This document shows, one piece after another, positions 41,695 to 53,697 of a stretch of 64,000 nt of DNA (the first letter of the stretch is position 1; every line of letters begins with the position of its first letter). The translations under genes were made by a program, and so were the position numbers. Below the pieces are notes generated by a model. That model had not been told where the DNA came from and did no database searches. It saw only the letters and a program-made list of their open reading frames with translations. The stretch is taken from the NCBI GenBank assembly GCA_031216915.1, contig CM062296.1:453778287-453842286 (forward strand), read 5' to 3'. This DNA comes from Pictodentalium vernedei. Taxonomy: Eukaryota > Mollusca > Scaphopoda > Dentaliida > Dentaliidae.

Positions 41695-42109
41695 GAAAAA
41701 TGCCCTAAATAAGTAAAAGAGTATGCTAAGGCAGAGTATTTTCGATAATTTGTTCCGGGATCATGACATTCGTCGGGTGTGACATTTCGTTAGACTGCAT
41801 GTATTCACCGATTAAAATATATCCCTGCGTCGTTTTCTGCAGTGTCAAGAGCCCTTGAGTGGTTTGTAAACAGGCGTAGAAGATAATTACAAAACGATTT
41901 CGTTTCTTTTAACTCTTGCCACAAAATCATAGTTTTTGACCCCTCACTTATAAGCTTTGTGGAAATATTTTGCAAGTAATTTAAAGAGTTGATTCAGGCA
42001 GTTGATCACATGATTAAGTCAATTTTCTTAAGCACAATACAACGAAATAAACTGCATTCTCCTCCACAGAATACAAAAAAGAAGGAAGTAGCATGGACTG
42101 CAGGGTCAA

Positions 42110-42325
42110 CCCTTTACCTAACGAATGGGCCGCATTCTTTTGCATAATTTACAAAATGAGCCAATGGAAAACAATTATTTTAGAAAAAAATGTCAATAAA
42201 CCATATCAAGTAACCCCTTATTGGAACGAGCTGGACGGATATGGTTTTCTTGAACTTTGTTTAAAAATTTGAAAAATTGATATTTAAATTAATAAATATT
42301 GATATTGTGTGTGTTAGGTAAAGGA
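42110..42325. mobile_element. TTAA MITE with central palindrome, copy 5
   Basis: Ends CCTTTACCTAACGAATGGGC and GTGTTAGGTAAAGG. The left target has mutated to TCAA, and the right TTAA (42326-42329) is shared with the next copy. The central palindrome is partly lost on the right (CATTGGAACG-type core reduced at 42215-42245). Confidence 0.75.
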
Positions 42326-42329
42326 TTAA

Positions 42330-42558
42330 CCCTTTACCCTGCGAATTGGCCACATCCAACGCCTAATTTACAATTATGCAGTTGAAAAAAATATATTTCC
42401 CAACAATTTCAACCAAACCATCTCATGTGACCCCTCATTGGAACGAGCTCGTTCAAATGAGGGGTCACATGATATGGTTTTCTTGAAATATTTTGAAACA
42501 TTTCAAAAAACCATAATTAAAATAATTAAGTTTGATATCGCGTACGTTGGGTAAAGGG
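42330..42558. mobile_element. TTAA MITE with central palindrome, copy 6
   Basis: It abuts copy 5 with one TTAA between them. Ends CCCTTTACCCTGCGAATTGG and CGTTGGGTAAAGGG, with TTAA at 42559-42562. The central palindrome 42413-42485 is nearly perfect (ACCATCTCATGTGACCCCTC, core ATTGGAACGAGCTCG). Confidence 0.85.
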
Positions 42559-42606
42559 TTAATCTGTTTCAGTTCCCCAACTCACTGTCATTTCACCAAG
42601 ATTGAC

Positions 42607-43009
42607 CTTGGGGCGCGGTGGCGTTGCGGTAACCTGTTCTCGTCAGATTACCGAAGTTAAGCAACGTCGAGCCCGGTTAGTCCTTAGACGGGTGAGCGTC
42701 TGGGCGATCGATTCGGACTCCCGCGTTGTGTCCTTGGGCAAGGCATTTAACCCCAATTGTCCACTTGGGGGCACGATGACGCCGTGTACTAAGACGTAAT
42801 GCACGTCGCTGGTGCGCATGACTTCAACCAATCTAACCGTGCTGCAGAGCAGAGTTACGATGTTGGGGAGCTAGCGGCTGCTCGTCGTTGCCCGGTGGTG
42901 GCCTCCGTGTACTCCGGCTTCCTCCACCCGTAAAAAGGTCACCGACACGGTATGACATCGACTGTTAAAGTGTCGTTAAACCCTAATAAATAAATAAAAA
43001 TAAATAAAT
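42607..43009 (+). mobile_element. 5S-rRNA-headed SINE
   Basis: The head is plainly derived from 5S ribosomal RNA: TCTCGTCAGATTACCGAAGT, then TAAGCAACGTCGAGCCCGGT and TAGTCCTTAGACGGGTGAGC follow the 5S order and carry its internal RNA polymerase III promoter region. From CGCGTTGTGTCCTTGGGCAA (about 42722) to TCCTCCACCCGTAAAA (about 42935) the body is the same as in the tRNA-headed SINE at 30177. The tail then differs (GTTAAAGTGTCGTTAAACCC, then AATAAATAAATA). CAAGATTGAC at 42597-42606 and 43010-43019 is a perfect 10-bp target duplication. The 5S part is diverged from functional genes, so this is a SINE and not a 5S gene. Confidence 0.92.
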
Positions 43010-43019
43010 CAAGATTGAC

Positions 43020-44530
43020 TCACCGAAGATGATATTATTGATTGATCGATTCTTCTTTTTTGGCAGACTGTTCGTTGGCAGACCAATGAATCATTAAAGA
43101 GGCTGCTTTACTTCAAAGTTCACTCGCCCAATTTCTTTATCAGCCCCACCTCCCCCTTCAGGGAAATCGGCAAAATTCATCGGGGAGATAAAATTATACA
43201 AACATCATAAAGATAGAGATAATACTCCCGAAGATCCAATATACGTGAACAATGGGAATAACTGGATAGGCATATAATCACTGTGGCATAGGCAGAGTTA
43301 ATTACATTGCGAGAGTTCTATTTCAGTCCGATACAAAAAACTTTCACGATCACTGGTCGAAACACATCTGGTCAGATTATCTTCAGATATTTGAGTTGAT
43401 GTTAAGTTCTCTGCCCGAAGTTACCGACTTTCTTCATATAACTTTTCATTTTGATAAAAATATTGCGATATTCTGTGTTTCGCTTTGACTATTTTAAAGT
43501 CTCTCGAGTCACGGATATTGCGACTTTTCCCAATTAAAACAACTATGTTCTCACACCGGGGCGAAACAAGGTCTACCGGGTTGATCCGGGACTCTCTAGC
43601 CACCCCCCCTCGGGGATCATAGCCATCCCATCACGGAAAACCATGGTGTCTCCATTGTCGACTGACTGAGTGACTGTCTGTTTTGATAGTCGACAGATGT
43701 TTTGAGTGGGCTGGCTGCCCGATCGGAAGAGTGCTTCACACATTCCTTCCGTTTTTCATGTATTATTTACAAGTTGGTCACATCACTGTTTCAATGTCAA
43801 CCAGATGTGCTTGTCGCTTTCAAGATTGTTCTCAAGCTATCCATCCATTAGGCCTACACTCGTTCTCATTTTTTTCAACCATATATTTACCCTCCAATGC
43901 CCCGGCCGCCTTTGTAATCTATTCACACGATATCTGATAAAACAGCCCAAAGTTTTAAAAAATCTTAATTTCCTCTCATCTCACAGCCAGTGAGACAAGA
44001 TATCTCCCCTTGAGTAAGTCAATGTGTCATCTACATTGCTCAGTTGTTGCTTTTGGCGCTTTTATGCACTTAAAAACCGAAATATTACGCTGATTGTTTA
44101 ACTTTGAAGTGTTTAAACCCTATATCCTTTAACCATTATTTCTGTTAGAAAAACTGTTTTGTTAGTGAACTCTTTGAACGTTCGTTTCCTGGAAAGGTAT
44201 CGGCTTTGTGCTCATTTACAGTGAGATGGGTCAGTCCAGTATCAATATACATAGAGGATAAAATAATAACTGCAGTCTGCAGCCATCTAGTGACTACAAC
44301 GTTATAATTTTATCATCAATGTCCCGTGTATAGACGTTTTATAATAAGACAAAAATGGGACGAAATTGGACCGAAAAGTCGTTCTTCCGAGTTTATGGGG
44401 CTGCAAAACAAACCTCAGATAAGAAGCCTTCCTCTGATATCAATTTCAGTTTGACGTTAGGCTCAGTACTACCTACCTTGATATGTGTTGTGCGTGGAGT
44501 TTCTAAGCTCACGTCATCAAATGAAAAAGG
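43020..44530. other. No assignable feature
   Basis: AT-rich sequence without a credible gene. The short open frames at 43683-43993 overlap in two phases and show only hydrophobic low-complexity residues. Confidence 0.5.
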
Positions 44531-44545
44531 CATCTTTTAACGATA

Positions 44546-44907
44546 TTTATTTATTTATTGAAGTTTAAGGTCACATATTTATGCACAATGGCTAATCATG
44601 ACCGTGACAGTTTTACGGGTGGAGGAAGCCGGAGTACCCGGAGAGAACCACCGAGCAACGACGAGCAGCTGCCAGCTCCCCTACATCGTAACTCCGCACT
44701 GCAGCACAGACAGGAATAGATTGGTTGAAGACATGCGTACCATCGACGTGCAGTACGCCTTAGTACACGGCGTCATCGTGCCCCCACGCGGGCAATGGAG
44801 ATGAAGTGTCTTGCCCAAGGACACAACGCGGTTGCCGCAGATGGGATTCGAACCGAGGACCTCTCGGCTTGCAGCCCGCACCTCTACCTACTGAGCCACC
44901 GTGCTCC
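44546..44907 (-). mobile_element. tRNA-headed SINE, full length, reverse strand
   Basis: A minus-strand copy of the element at 30177. The B-box complement (GGATTCGAACC type, read as GGGATTCGAACCGAGG) and A-box complement (CTACTGAGCCACC) lie at the right end, and the AAATAAAT tail at the left. CATCTTTTAACGATA at 44531-44545 and 44908-44922 is a perfect 15-bp target duplication. Confidence 0.93.
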
Positions 44908-44922
44908 CATCTTTTAACGATA

Positions 44923-46116
44923 ACAAGTTTAGTAAATAAACCTCTCTTGTACCACGCGATTTCACTTGATAAATTATCAATTAATCAGATAAAGGACGAG
45001 GCCACTCCATCATAGTTCATACCGTAAATAAACGTCTCTTGTACCACAAAACTTCACTAGACAAATTTGTCAAGGTGATAGCTTGAATTTTCGATTTTGT
45101 TGTTTAAAAGTGTATATATTTTCGATAATCTTTCTCACTCGGGCTAAATGTAGAGCGTTAAGATAGGAATGTGATGGACCTCGAAAACCGATTAGTCACT
45201 TGAACAGGCCAGCAATAATTCAAGCGCTGCTAATTAAGCATGACATTTAATGTCCATTATGACGCATTTGTTGAACGCCACATGGGCTATCTGATAACTG
45301 ATTAAAGGAGTAAGAGAGATAGTGTTCTCATGCAAGTCGTTATCTGTGTAATTATGGCCAGTTAATAAGTAATTGTTGTAAAACCAGTACATCGCACATG
45401 TTCTGGACACACACCCATATTACGCATCTAGCCTGTCGCCGAAATGTCAGGATATGCCGAAATGTGAGTCTTTCAAAGGAACTTTAAAGCGAATATTAAA
45501 TTAAGATAGATCAAAGCGGCCGAGTTCAAGAGAAACAATTAAACTGAGAATAATTATTGATGTTCTGGCTATCGAAATAAAAGTCGGGAAGTTTCTCGAA
45601 AAATTAATTCCAGTCTGAAGGTGTGTAAGACTTTGGGTCGTTGCGAGTAGATGGGGATGTCCCATGCTATATGTTAGAGGAGGTGCCACATCGGTGCGAA
45701 AGTATAGGCACGTTGTAGTGTAGGGGAGCCACAAAACTCATATATAGAATAGGGGCAATCGCGGGCCTAGTCGGTGGCCATATCTGAGTGTGGAATCAGA
45801 AATAGGAAGTACGAGCTCAGGGAGCTATTTGTATTTAGAAAGACGGCATATCTGTAGGCGAAGGCAAGCCATACGAAGGCGGAGTAGGCTTTGCCTGTAT
45901 GAACATTATTCCGAGATAACTGGAGGGGAGCGTTTAACCCCACTGGTGGCGACTGCTTGAGTGAAAAGCGTCCAGTAAAGTGACAATAAGCTAGTGGCCG
46001 TGTGACAGCAGTGGAAGAGTGACACCCCATCACTTGTTGAAGGAAATGCGGTATAGGGAAGTGACAATACGTTAATGGCCGTGCGATGGCAGTGGTAGAG
46101 TGACATTCCGCCACAT
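44923..46116. other. Unassigned stretch with words repeated beyond the solo LTR
   Basis: No gene found. ATCAATTAATCAGATAAAGG plus the next 20 bases at 44972 recur at 48550. The phrase GTGACAATACGTTAATGGCC (and the related one at 45978) recurs at 48160. Thus the regions left and right of the solo LTR share pieces, as if both were remnants of one older duplicated or transposed unit. Confidence 0.5.
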
Positions 46117-46121
46117 GTTAG

Positions 46122-47740
46122 TGTCAGGGCAAAGCCAGCCTAAATATAGGGGCAAGGGGCCTCATATGTAAAGATATTGTAAGTTCAAAATATATTCCGC
46201 ATCAAGGCGAAAAACCCACGTGAATTTCACTTCTCTGTAAAGCTGGACATAGAAAAAAACACACGTGGTGTATATCCAGCTTTAGCGCAGGGACCCAGGG
46301 GAGAAACGGTATGTTAGATAAGGTCTAATCTCGTTCAGTTTCTACAGTAGTCGGAGTCTTACGAGACGTAATCGGTTGGTGTCAAGATATCGTCACGGTC
46401 AATTAAGAAACGAGATTCTAAAACGATAGAAATGTCTATCGTATCGTCACCTAACAATCATGGCAAGAACGAATCGGTTTTCTCGACAAGTGAAGTCAGC
46501 GTTAAGTCACGCGTGAGATAACTTGTATTGATTCTGCCTCGATATACGTCATCTCCCACCGTTTTGACAGGTGGACAGATGAGCGTCGGTCCACCTGACA
46601 GTTTAGGGTAAAAAGTATATATATACCTGGAGGAGCAGAGCATTAGACACACACTTGGGGTCACACACGCGTTGGTGAAGTCCAGGACAGGCGGACTCTG
46701 TTTCCTGGCATAAGGGTACCTTCGATCACAGGACCCTGAAACGGCTGGAATCGCCAGAGAGGGCATTCCATGATTGATTTAGCTTAACGTTGATAGGCGG
46801 CTACGGGGCCGAATTCGTGAGAAGGAACACCCCAGGTGTTACGATAAAGTTTAGATTGTCGAGTAGCAGGTATCGGCCTGCAATAGTCAGAAGTGTAGGT
46901 TAATTGTATTGTGCGTATTAACCCTTTGAAGCGTCAGACTGATTGCGTTCTGAGTAGTTTGTTTTGCTGTCGAAACATCGTAATACCGACTGGAGATCGG
47001 TGTGAGTGACAATTTCGCCCTAGCACAAAAAGGGGCATTTGTGAATCGTGAATTCAACCCGGAACGGTGGATATTTCAATAGGACTTTCACGGAGGACTT
47101 TCAAAAGGCACATAAGGTATGAGTAGACAATATCTGACCCAAATCATAAGTACGGTGGTTTATAGATGACGAACATTGCTGGTCGGAACCCTCCGACAGC
47201 CAGAGGTACAGTTACGCGCAGACGTTGACATTTGAGCCTAAGCGGGTGAAGCTCTTATGGCGAGCTCACGGTAATAACATTTCAGATTTGTGAAGCTCTT
47301 ATGGCGAGCTCACGGTAGTAACATTTCCAGTGTGTAGACTATAGTGCCAGTACAGGGCTATAGAATGACTATATGATTGTTTAGAATTATTTAACCGTAG
47401 CGACCCATTTTCTGTGAAAAGAATTGAATTGTTGATTGTTGAAATATTGAAACGGATTTATTTTTATGTGTAAATAAAAGAAGCGTTGTTACTTTAAATC
47501 ATTCTTTCCATTATACAGCCTGAAGTGATTAGGAATCACACCTAACGGAAATCGAACCTATTTCAGGCCAATTTGGCAGAGAAGGAATCACGGCGTCGAT
47601 CTAACTCAGCTCTCTGCGCCGAGTTCGCGACACTTGGATTCCGACCCTCCACGTTGGTCTAATTTTCCCGCAACTTCATCAGCGGGACTAAATAACCCCA
47701 CGTCAGCCCAGGCCTTACGGGGCCTCAGGTGTCTCTGACA
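46122..47740 (+). mobile_element. Solo LTR, perfect 5-bp target duplication
   Basis: 1,619 bp from TGTCAGGGCAAAGCCAGCC to GGGGCCTCAGGTGTCTCTGA CA, bounded by inverted TGTCAG/CTGACA. GTTAG occurs at 46117-46121 and 47741-47745. It is the same family as the LTRs at 50172 and 55076 but in the opposite orientation. A TATA box AAGTATATATATACC lies near 46613. Near 47246-47330 the block GAAGCTCTTATGGCGAGCTC is present twice, against three copies in the other two LTRs. No internal sequence adjoins it, so it is a recombination product. Confidence 0.93.
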
Positions 47741-47745
47741 GTTAG

Positions 47746-50171
47746 GTCTCGTTTCCTATTAAAAGGTCATTTCCGAGGTTGTTGGATATCCTCAGCCAAA
47801 TGGCTATTTTGGGCTGTAGTTTTAGTTTATGGTGGTGTGGATTTAGTAAATAATTCTCATTAATGGTGATATGATGAAAATTTTGACTATTTTGAGCCAT
47901 TTTTTTAACCATCAACTGTGTCATTCGGCTGAGTGTATTTGAGTGATATTGTAAGATTTTTGGTGTGTACAGTTGTCTCCAGAAAGGGCCATATTCAGAC
48001 CTTCCATAAACTATATACATTGTGAGTATTGTGAATAGGGGAGGTATTTTAAATGCGAAATATCCCCGGCCGTGTCAATCAGAAGCTGAACATTTCTTGA
48101 AGAGCCGACATTTTCACCTGAATAACTGTAACGAGACCTTAGAGCAAAGGCGTCCGATAAAGGGACAATACGTTAGTGGCCGTGCGACGGCAGTGAAAGA
48201 GAGAACAAATACCAGTGAAAAGGAGAATGTGGGCGCACAAGTGACTCAGAAACTGTGTGGGTAGGGGGGGTGATTGACGTTTTGTTTATCATGTTCATTG
48301 GATTCCATGTAAATCACAAATTACCATATTTATTTTCAGTGAACCCCTGTTGATTTATGCTTTTCGAGGAAAAGTCATTGACCCCTTCAGGATAAGAACC
48401 ACCCCAACAAAAGAGAAACGGGTGGGTTCGTCACCGTGAGATATACGTTCACGCACGGATTCAGGCGACACTCCTTGAGTTTTGGCTGAATAAGCGGCGT
48501 GAATCTATTTCTTCCAGCACCGAAGAAGCCCTGTTTCCGACAAAATTATCAATTAATCAGATAAAGGACGAGGCCACTCTATCATAAGTTCAAATCGTAG
48601 ACTGATATTTAAACAACGCTCTATTCGGAACATCGTCTGTGGTATGTGTAAAAATTCTCGAAAAATAAAGCGGTGTGCAAGTCACGCCCTTAATAAAAGA
48701 ATTACCAAACGTGCAACCTCGTTCAACGTATTTCGCATGGTGACGTCAAACGGTATCAATGTCACTGGAACCTTAAACACAGAAAAAAACTTTGTGCGCT
48801 TTCGTCAATTCAGATGGCGAAGATTTTAGTCTTACTGGAACATACATCACAAGTTAATGAGTGGCATAGAAAGCATTAATGGCCGTGGCACAATGTTCGT
48901 CCAGTGGTTTTGTAATGCAGTTCGAACTTCAGTTTCTTACTGCAATGATTTGAGTTTGAAGTGTTGCTCCTTTTAAGGTGGCCTTGGTATCCGTGGTGTA
49001 CTATCTGATGATTTCGGAGTAAAAACAACTCGGATAAGCCGCTCCATTTTCAGCTTGCCAGTACTTTTATTAAACTGTAAAATCTTTTAGGAATTTTCTA
49101 ATTTCCAACATCAAAATATTTCTTCACCAATGCTGGAGTGACGGTAGTTTCTCGGGGCAGTCAACACTATCTGCACAGCCACAAATTTCCAACAAGATTC
49201 TTTAAGCGCATGCGCGTTGGATTGTTAACGTTGACCAGAGGTGGTCTGTTCTGGGGCTCTGCTGGCAGTTATATACACAGTGGAACGTGACTGGCCTTGA
49301 ACAGAATTACGAACTCATGCTGATCAAGTATCAGGTTTTGATTTAGGCAGTTAGCAGATCAGGCCTTGAAGTGCCTCCACCATTCCGTTCGCATACTCTA
49401 ACAAGAATTTCCAATCAATGAACGTCAGCCAGGAGGATGGTCTCTCTTAGAGGAGCAGGTGATGGTCCAGTCAGAACCAGTTAACCCTTTACCTAACCTG
49501 AAAAGCAGACGTCACTTGCAAACAAAATTCTCGTTCCAATGAGGGGTCATAACCTATGTTTTTGAGACAAAAAAGATGAAAAAATAATGAAAATTATTTG
49601 GCGATTTTTGTGAATAGCGTTAACCGGTTTTGGCCGTTATGTTGGGTAAAGGGTTAATACCGGTTGAAGCTGGCTGAACATCATGCGACTGTTCGAGTTC
49701 TGCAAGTCAGGTATGGTTTGACAGAACAATGGAATACATTAACAACTAATTGTAAAGTTCTCGTCAAGTTAAAATTCCTCCCCACCTGTAGAGCAAAAAT
49801 ACCCATCAGAACTGAGAACTTAACCTAAAAATCGTCGATAGTCATCACTATCTAAGAGCGGTTTGGGAGTTTGCTGGGCATGATTAATGGTATATGGAGG
49901 CCTTTCCTAATCTTCGTTAAACGCTTATCTAATACATAGACAGTATAGTGCCCATTGGAATATTCATCTGCAAGTCATCTGGTGTTTGCTTAAAACAAAG
50001 TGCTCTTTGATTGATAGGTATTAACGACTTAACTTGCAATTCTTACCAGATCTCCTGTGTTTCATTGTACAACATAATTTAATATTTCTCTATTCTATAC
50101 GAACATTGTCTGTCTGTTGAGTACTTCCATGTAGTTTCATATTATTTTATTAAAATTTACTGCAGGCTCTC
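47746..50171. other. Unassigned stretch between LTR copies (includes one MITE)
   Basis: No convincing ORF. It contains the repeated words noted for 44923-46116 (48150-48200 and 48547-48597) and the MITE at 49485. Nothing identifies retrotransposon coding sequence here. Confidence 0.5.
49485..49653. mobile_element. TTAA MITE, copy 7 with half of its palindrome deleted
   Basis: Flanked by TTAA (49481-49484 and 49654-49657), with ends CCCTTTACCTAACC and TGTTGGGTAAAGGG. Only the right arm of the central palindrome remains (CTCGTTCCAATGAGGGGTCA, then ATAACCTATGTTTTTGAGAC), so the left arm was lost. This is a common fate of perfect palindromes. Confidence 0.85.
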
Positions 50172-51806
50172 TGTCAGGACACCTGAGGCCCCGTAAGGCC
50201 TGGGCTGACGTGGGGTTATTTAGTCCCGCTGATGAAATTGCGGGAAATTTAGACCAACGTGGAGGGTTGGAATCCAAGTGTCGCGAACTCGACGCTGGGA
50301 GCCGAGTTAGACCGACACCGTGATTCCTTCTCTGCCAAATTGGCCTGAAATATGTTCGATTTCCGTTAGGTGTGATTCCTAATCACTTCAGGCTGCATAA
50401 TGGAAAGAATGATTTAAAGTAACAACGATTCCTTTATTTACACATAAAAGTAAAGCCGTTTCAATATTTCAACAATCAACAATTCGATTCTTTTCACAGA
50501 AAATGGGTTGCTAGGGTTAAATAATTCTCAACAATCATATAGTCATTCTATAGCCCTGTACTGGCACAACAGGAAATGTTACTACCGTGAGCTCGCCATA
50601 AGAGCTTTACAAATCTGAAATTATGTTACGGAGAGCTCGCCATAAGAGCTTCACAAATCTGAAATGTTATTACCGTGAGCTCGCCATAAGAGCTTCACCC
50701 GCTTAGGCTCAAATGTCAACGTCTGCGCGTAACTGTACCTCTGGCTGTCGGAGGGTTCCGACCAGCAATGTTCGTCATCTATAAAGCCACCGTACTTCTG
50801 ATTTGGGTCAGATGTTGTCGTCATACCTTATGTGCCTTTTGAAAGTCCTATTGAAATGTTCACTGGTCCTGGTTGAATTCACGATTCACAAATGCCCCTT
50901 TTTCTGCTAGGGCAAAATTATCACTCACACCGATCTCCAGTCCGTATTACGATGCTTCGACAGCAAAACAAACTACTCAGAACGCAATCAGTCTGACGCT
51001 TCAAAGGGTTAATACTCACAATACAATTAACCTACACTTCTGACTATTGCAGGCTGATAACTGCTACTCGACAATCTAAACTTTAACGTTTCACCTTGGG
51101 TTTTCCTTCTCAACGAATTTGGCACTGTAGCCGCCTATCAACCTTAAGCTAAATCAATCGTGGAATGCCCTGTCTGGCGATTCCAACCATTTCAGGGTCC
51201 TGTGATCGAAGGTACCCCTATGCCAGGAAACAGAATCCGCCTGCCCTGGACTTCACCAACGTGTGTGTGACCCCAAGTGTGTGTCTAATGCTCTGCTCTT
51301 CAAGGTATATATACTTTTTACTCTAAACTGTCAGGTGGACAGACGGTCATCTGTCCATCTGCCAAAACGGTGGGAGATGACGGAAATCGAGGCAGAATCA
51401 ATACAAGTTATCTCGGTGATTTCACTTGTCGAGAGAACCGATTCGTTCCTGCCACTCATTGCTATACTAATGATCAGTTGACGACACGACAGACATTTCT
51501 ATCTTTTAGAATCTCGTTTCTCAATTGGCCGTGACGATATCCTGCCACCAACCGATTACGTCTCGTAAGACTCGCGACTACTGTATAACTTAAATGAGAT
51601 TAGACCTTATCTGAACATACCGTTTCTCCCCTGGGTCCCTGCCCTGAAGCTGGATATACACCACGTGTGTTTTTTCCATGCTTAGCTTCACAGAGAGGTG
51701 AAATTCACGTAGGTTTTTCGCCTTGATGCGGAATATCTTTTGAACTTACAATATCTTTATATATGAGGCCCCTTGCCCCTATATTTAGGCTGGCTTTGCT
51801 CTGACA
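50172..51806 (-). repeat. 3' LTR of the minus-strand element
   Basis: 1,635 bp bounded by TGTCAGG and CTCTGACA. It matches 55076-56749 closely. A TATA-like GTATATATAC lies at about 51304-51313. The three copies of the GAGCTCGCCATAAGAGCTT block lie at about 50588-50697. Confidence 0.93.
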
Positions 51807-53262
51807 ACTCCCTTCCTGAGAGAAACACCCTGTGTATCTCTTAAAACACAAGGGGCAAAGCCACGCACGCTCGCCTCTCACACCTTTTTACAATCTACCC
51901 ATCATGTTCAAGACTACAAAACTGTACCCTAGTGGTCGTGGGGCTCATGACCGGGCTCGTGTCGATTCCCATGACACACACGCCACCACATGCTCCCGTC
52001 TTGCGGGTTTACATATGGAGGGTAGCCTTATCCTTAGATTTGCCGCACTCTCTCTCTAATACTATATATTTACACCTAAACATACACATTTTTATACACA
52101 TTCGCCCATTTTGCAAACAGTTCACTTGGCACTCACACCGACGAGTAACACCGTCCGCGCCTTTGCGTCAGATGGGTTAATTCCAACGGAGTGTAACTTC
52201 ACCACCTATTCCCCTATGTCTTGTGAAGGGACAAACTACCCCTGCATTATGTTGAGCCTCACCCACGCAAAGCTCAACCAGGGGATTAAAATTGTGCCTC
52301 AAACACTCACACATTCAACACACGGATTTCCTGACCGCGCCTTTGCGACAGACGGGGTTAGTGTGCCTCACACTCACAACAAACTCTCGTCAATAAAAAC
52401 ACAGTTTCCCGGGGCCTTAACACCGGGTTTGTGCATCCCACACTTACAAAACTCGACGCACAGGCTCCCGTCCACGCACACTTGCGTCGGGCGGGGCAGT
52501 GTATCTCACATTCACACTCACAACCAACTCTAGTCAGCAGTCAGAGCAATAATAATTCTAAAATAAAAAAAATTTCTTCCGGGCCTTAACACCCGGTTTA
52601 CGAAACTCGTCACCTCATCCTCAAAAATATTTGCGACTGGAGCCCCCGTCCCAGATACCAGGCCCACAGCCACCCAACTATTGCTTCTTTATAACCACCG
52701 ACCATTGGTAGGGGCTCGGTTCCCAGTATCCCCTTGGGTAACCCTTGACACACCCCCTACTTCTCGCCCCATTATTTCTACGGGTATTCCACCAGGGTCC
52801 CCATACCCTGTCATTGTCGCATTCCAAAAGCTTCCCTTGGCGCTATATCCCCCAGGCTCACTCGCCCCGGCGATTATCTTCGTTCGAACGACACTGGCCG
52901 CCCTTGGCCCGTCGACCCCCCTCCCCGGCCCATTGCGACGAATTCTTGCGCACCTTGGGCGCTGTGCGCCCCCGGCACTCACTGCGTGGTCTCCGCCACT
53001 TAGGATGCTTCTTTGGTTTGTGGACCCTTTCCTCGGCCCCCTGGGCGCCCACCTTAGCGGTCCCATCTACTTTAACACCCTCAACTTGTGCTGACCCGTG
53101 CCCTCTCTATTCTGTGGACGTTTGTCCAGCCATTTGCGTGGGTCTGGCCTCCCCTCTCCACACGGGTGACACCGACTTCTTGGGGCGCTCAACTCCCCCA
53201 CATAAATTTGCTTGAGGGTCTTTCCCCAATGATCCCCATTGGGTTCCCTCGCTGTTTGGCGT
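51807..53262 (-). other. Degenerate internal region downstream of protease remnant
   Basis: This is the sense-strand 3' half of the internal region. 52689-53262 is GC-rich and open in several phases on both strands, with Arg/Gly/Pro-rich translations that do not match a known domain. 51810-52550 contains imperfect repeats of CACTCACAACnAACTC and of CGCGCCTTTGCGnCAGAnGG. Reverse transcriptase, RNase H and integrase, expected here in a complete Gypsy element, are not visible. An internal deletion or replacement is the simplest explanation. Confidence 0.5.
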
Positions 53263-53697
53263 TTAGCCTTGACCCCTGCGGCCCCTTCTCCCTAATTGGA
53301 CAGGAGTCGTCCCTCCTGAAACTTTCCGACATTTCGTCGTGTAGGGGCCATCCCCTGGACCATCGGATTGGTTCCCCCTGGGAACCTTGCCTTCCTTTCT
53401 CGGTACGTTACCGAGTGCAACCGCCGGGGGTCCTTGCCCACCGACTTGAACTTCCTTTGCTCTCGTTGGGCCCTCACTTGGCCCCCTACCCCTGGACCAT
53501 AACTCATCAGGGCTTGCCCTCACTCCAGGGATATTACCTATGACCAGGTCATACACAGATGATTCAATGCACATGGCTTCCACTTCGCCACAATAAAATG
53601 GGGTATCCACCGTTATCCTCGCGATGGGGAACCTTCTCCGGCTGGCCTGCGATGCAGGCGGATTGGGGTGGTGTTGCCTTACGGGTGCCATTGCCAA
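53263..53697 (-). pseudogene. Retropepsin-region remnant of the minus-strand element
   Basis: The open frame contains RITVDTPFYCGEVEAMCIES followed by SVYDLVIGNIPG. This matches the distal part of the aspartic protease region in many Gypsy-type Gag-Pol proteins of molluscs and other invertebrates (TPYYtG.v.A.Cm..P.YD.IIGNipGar). The expected upstream DTG active site is not evident in the same frame. The downstream part (from about residue 65) is Gly/Arg-rich and unassignable. Confidence 0.6.

Noticed and set aside
42607..42720. Possible functional 5S rRNA gene
   Set aside because: Only part of the 5S sequence is present with many changes. It is fused to a SINE body with A-rich tail and target duplication.
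43683..43993. Two overlapping 84-95 codon frames as a small secreted protein gene
   Set aside because: Both phases are open over the same stretch, residues are unremarkable, and no splice or promoter signals stand out.
46122..50171. A complete LTR element using the solo LTR at 46122 as one end and the LTR at 50172 as the other
   Set aside because: The two LTRs are in opposite orientation, and the 46122 copy has its own perfect GTTAG duplication on both sides.
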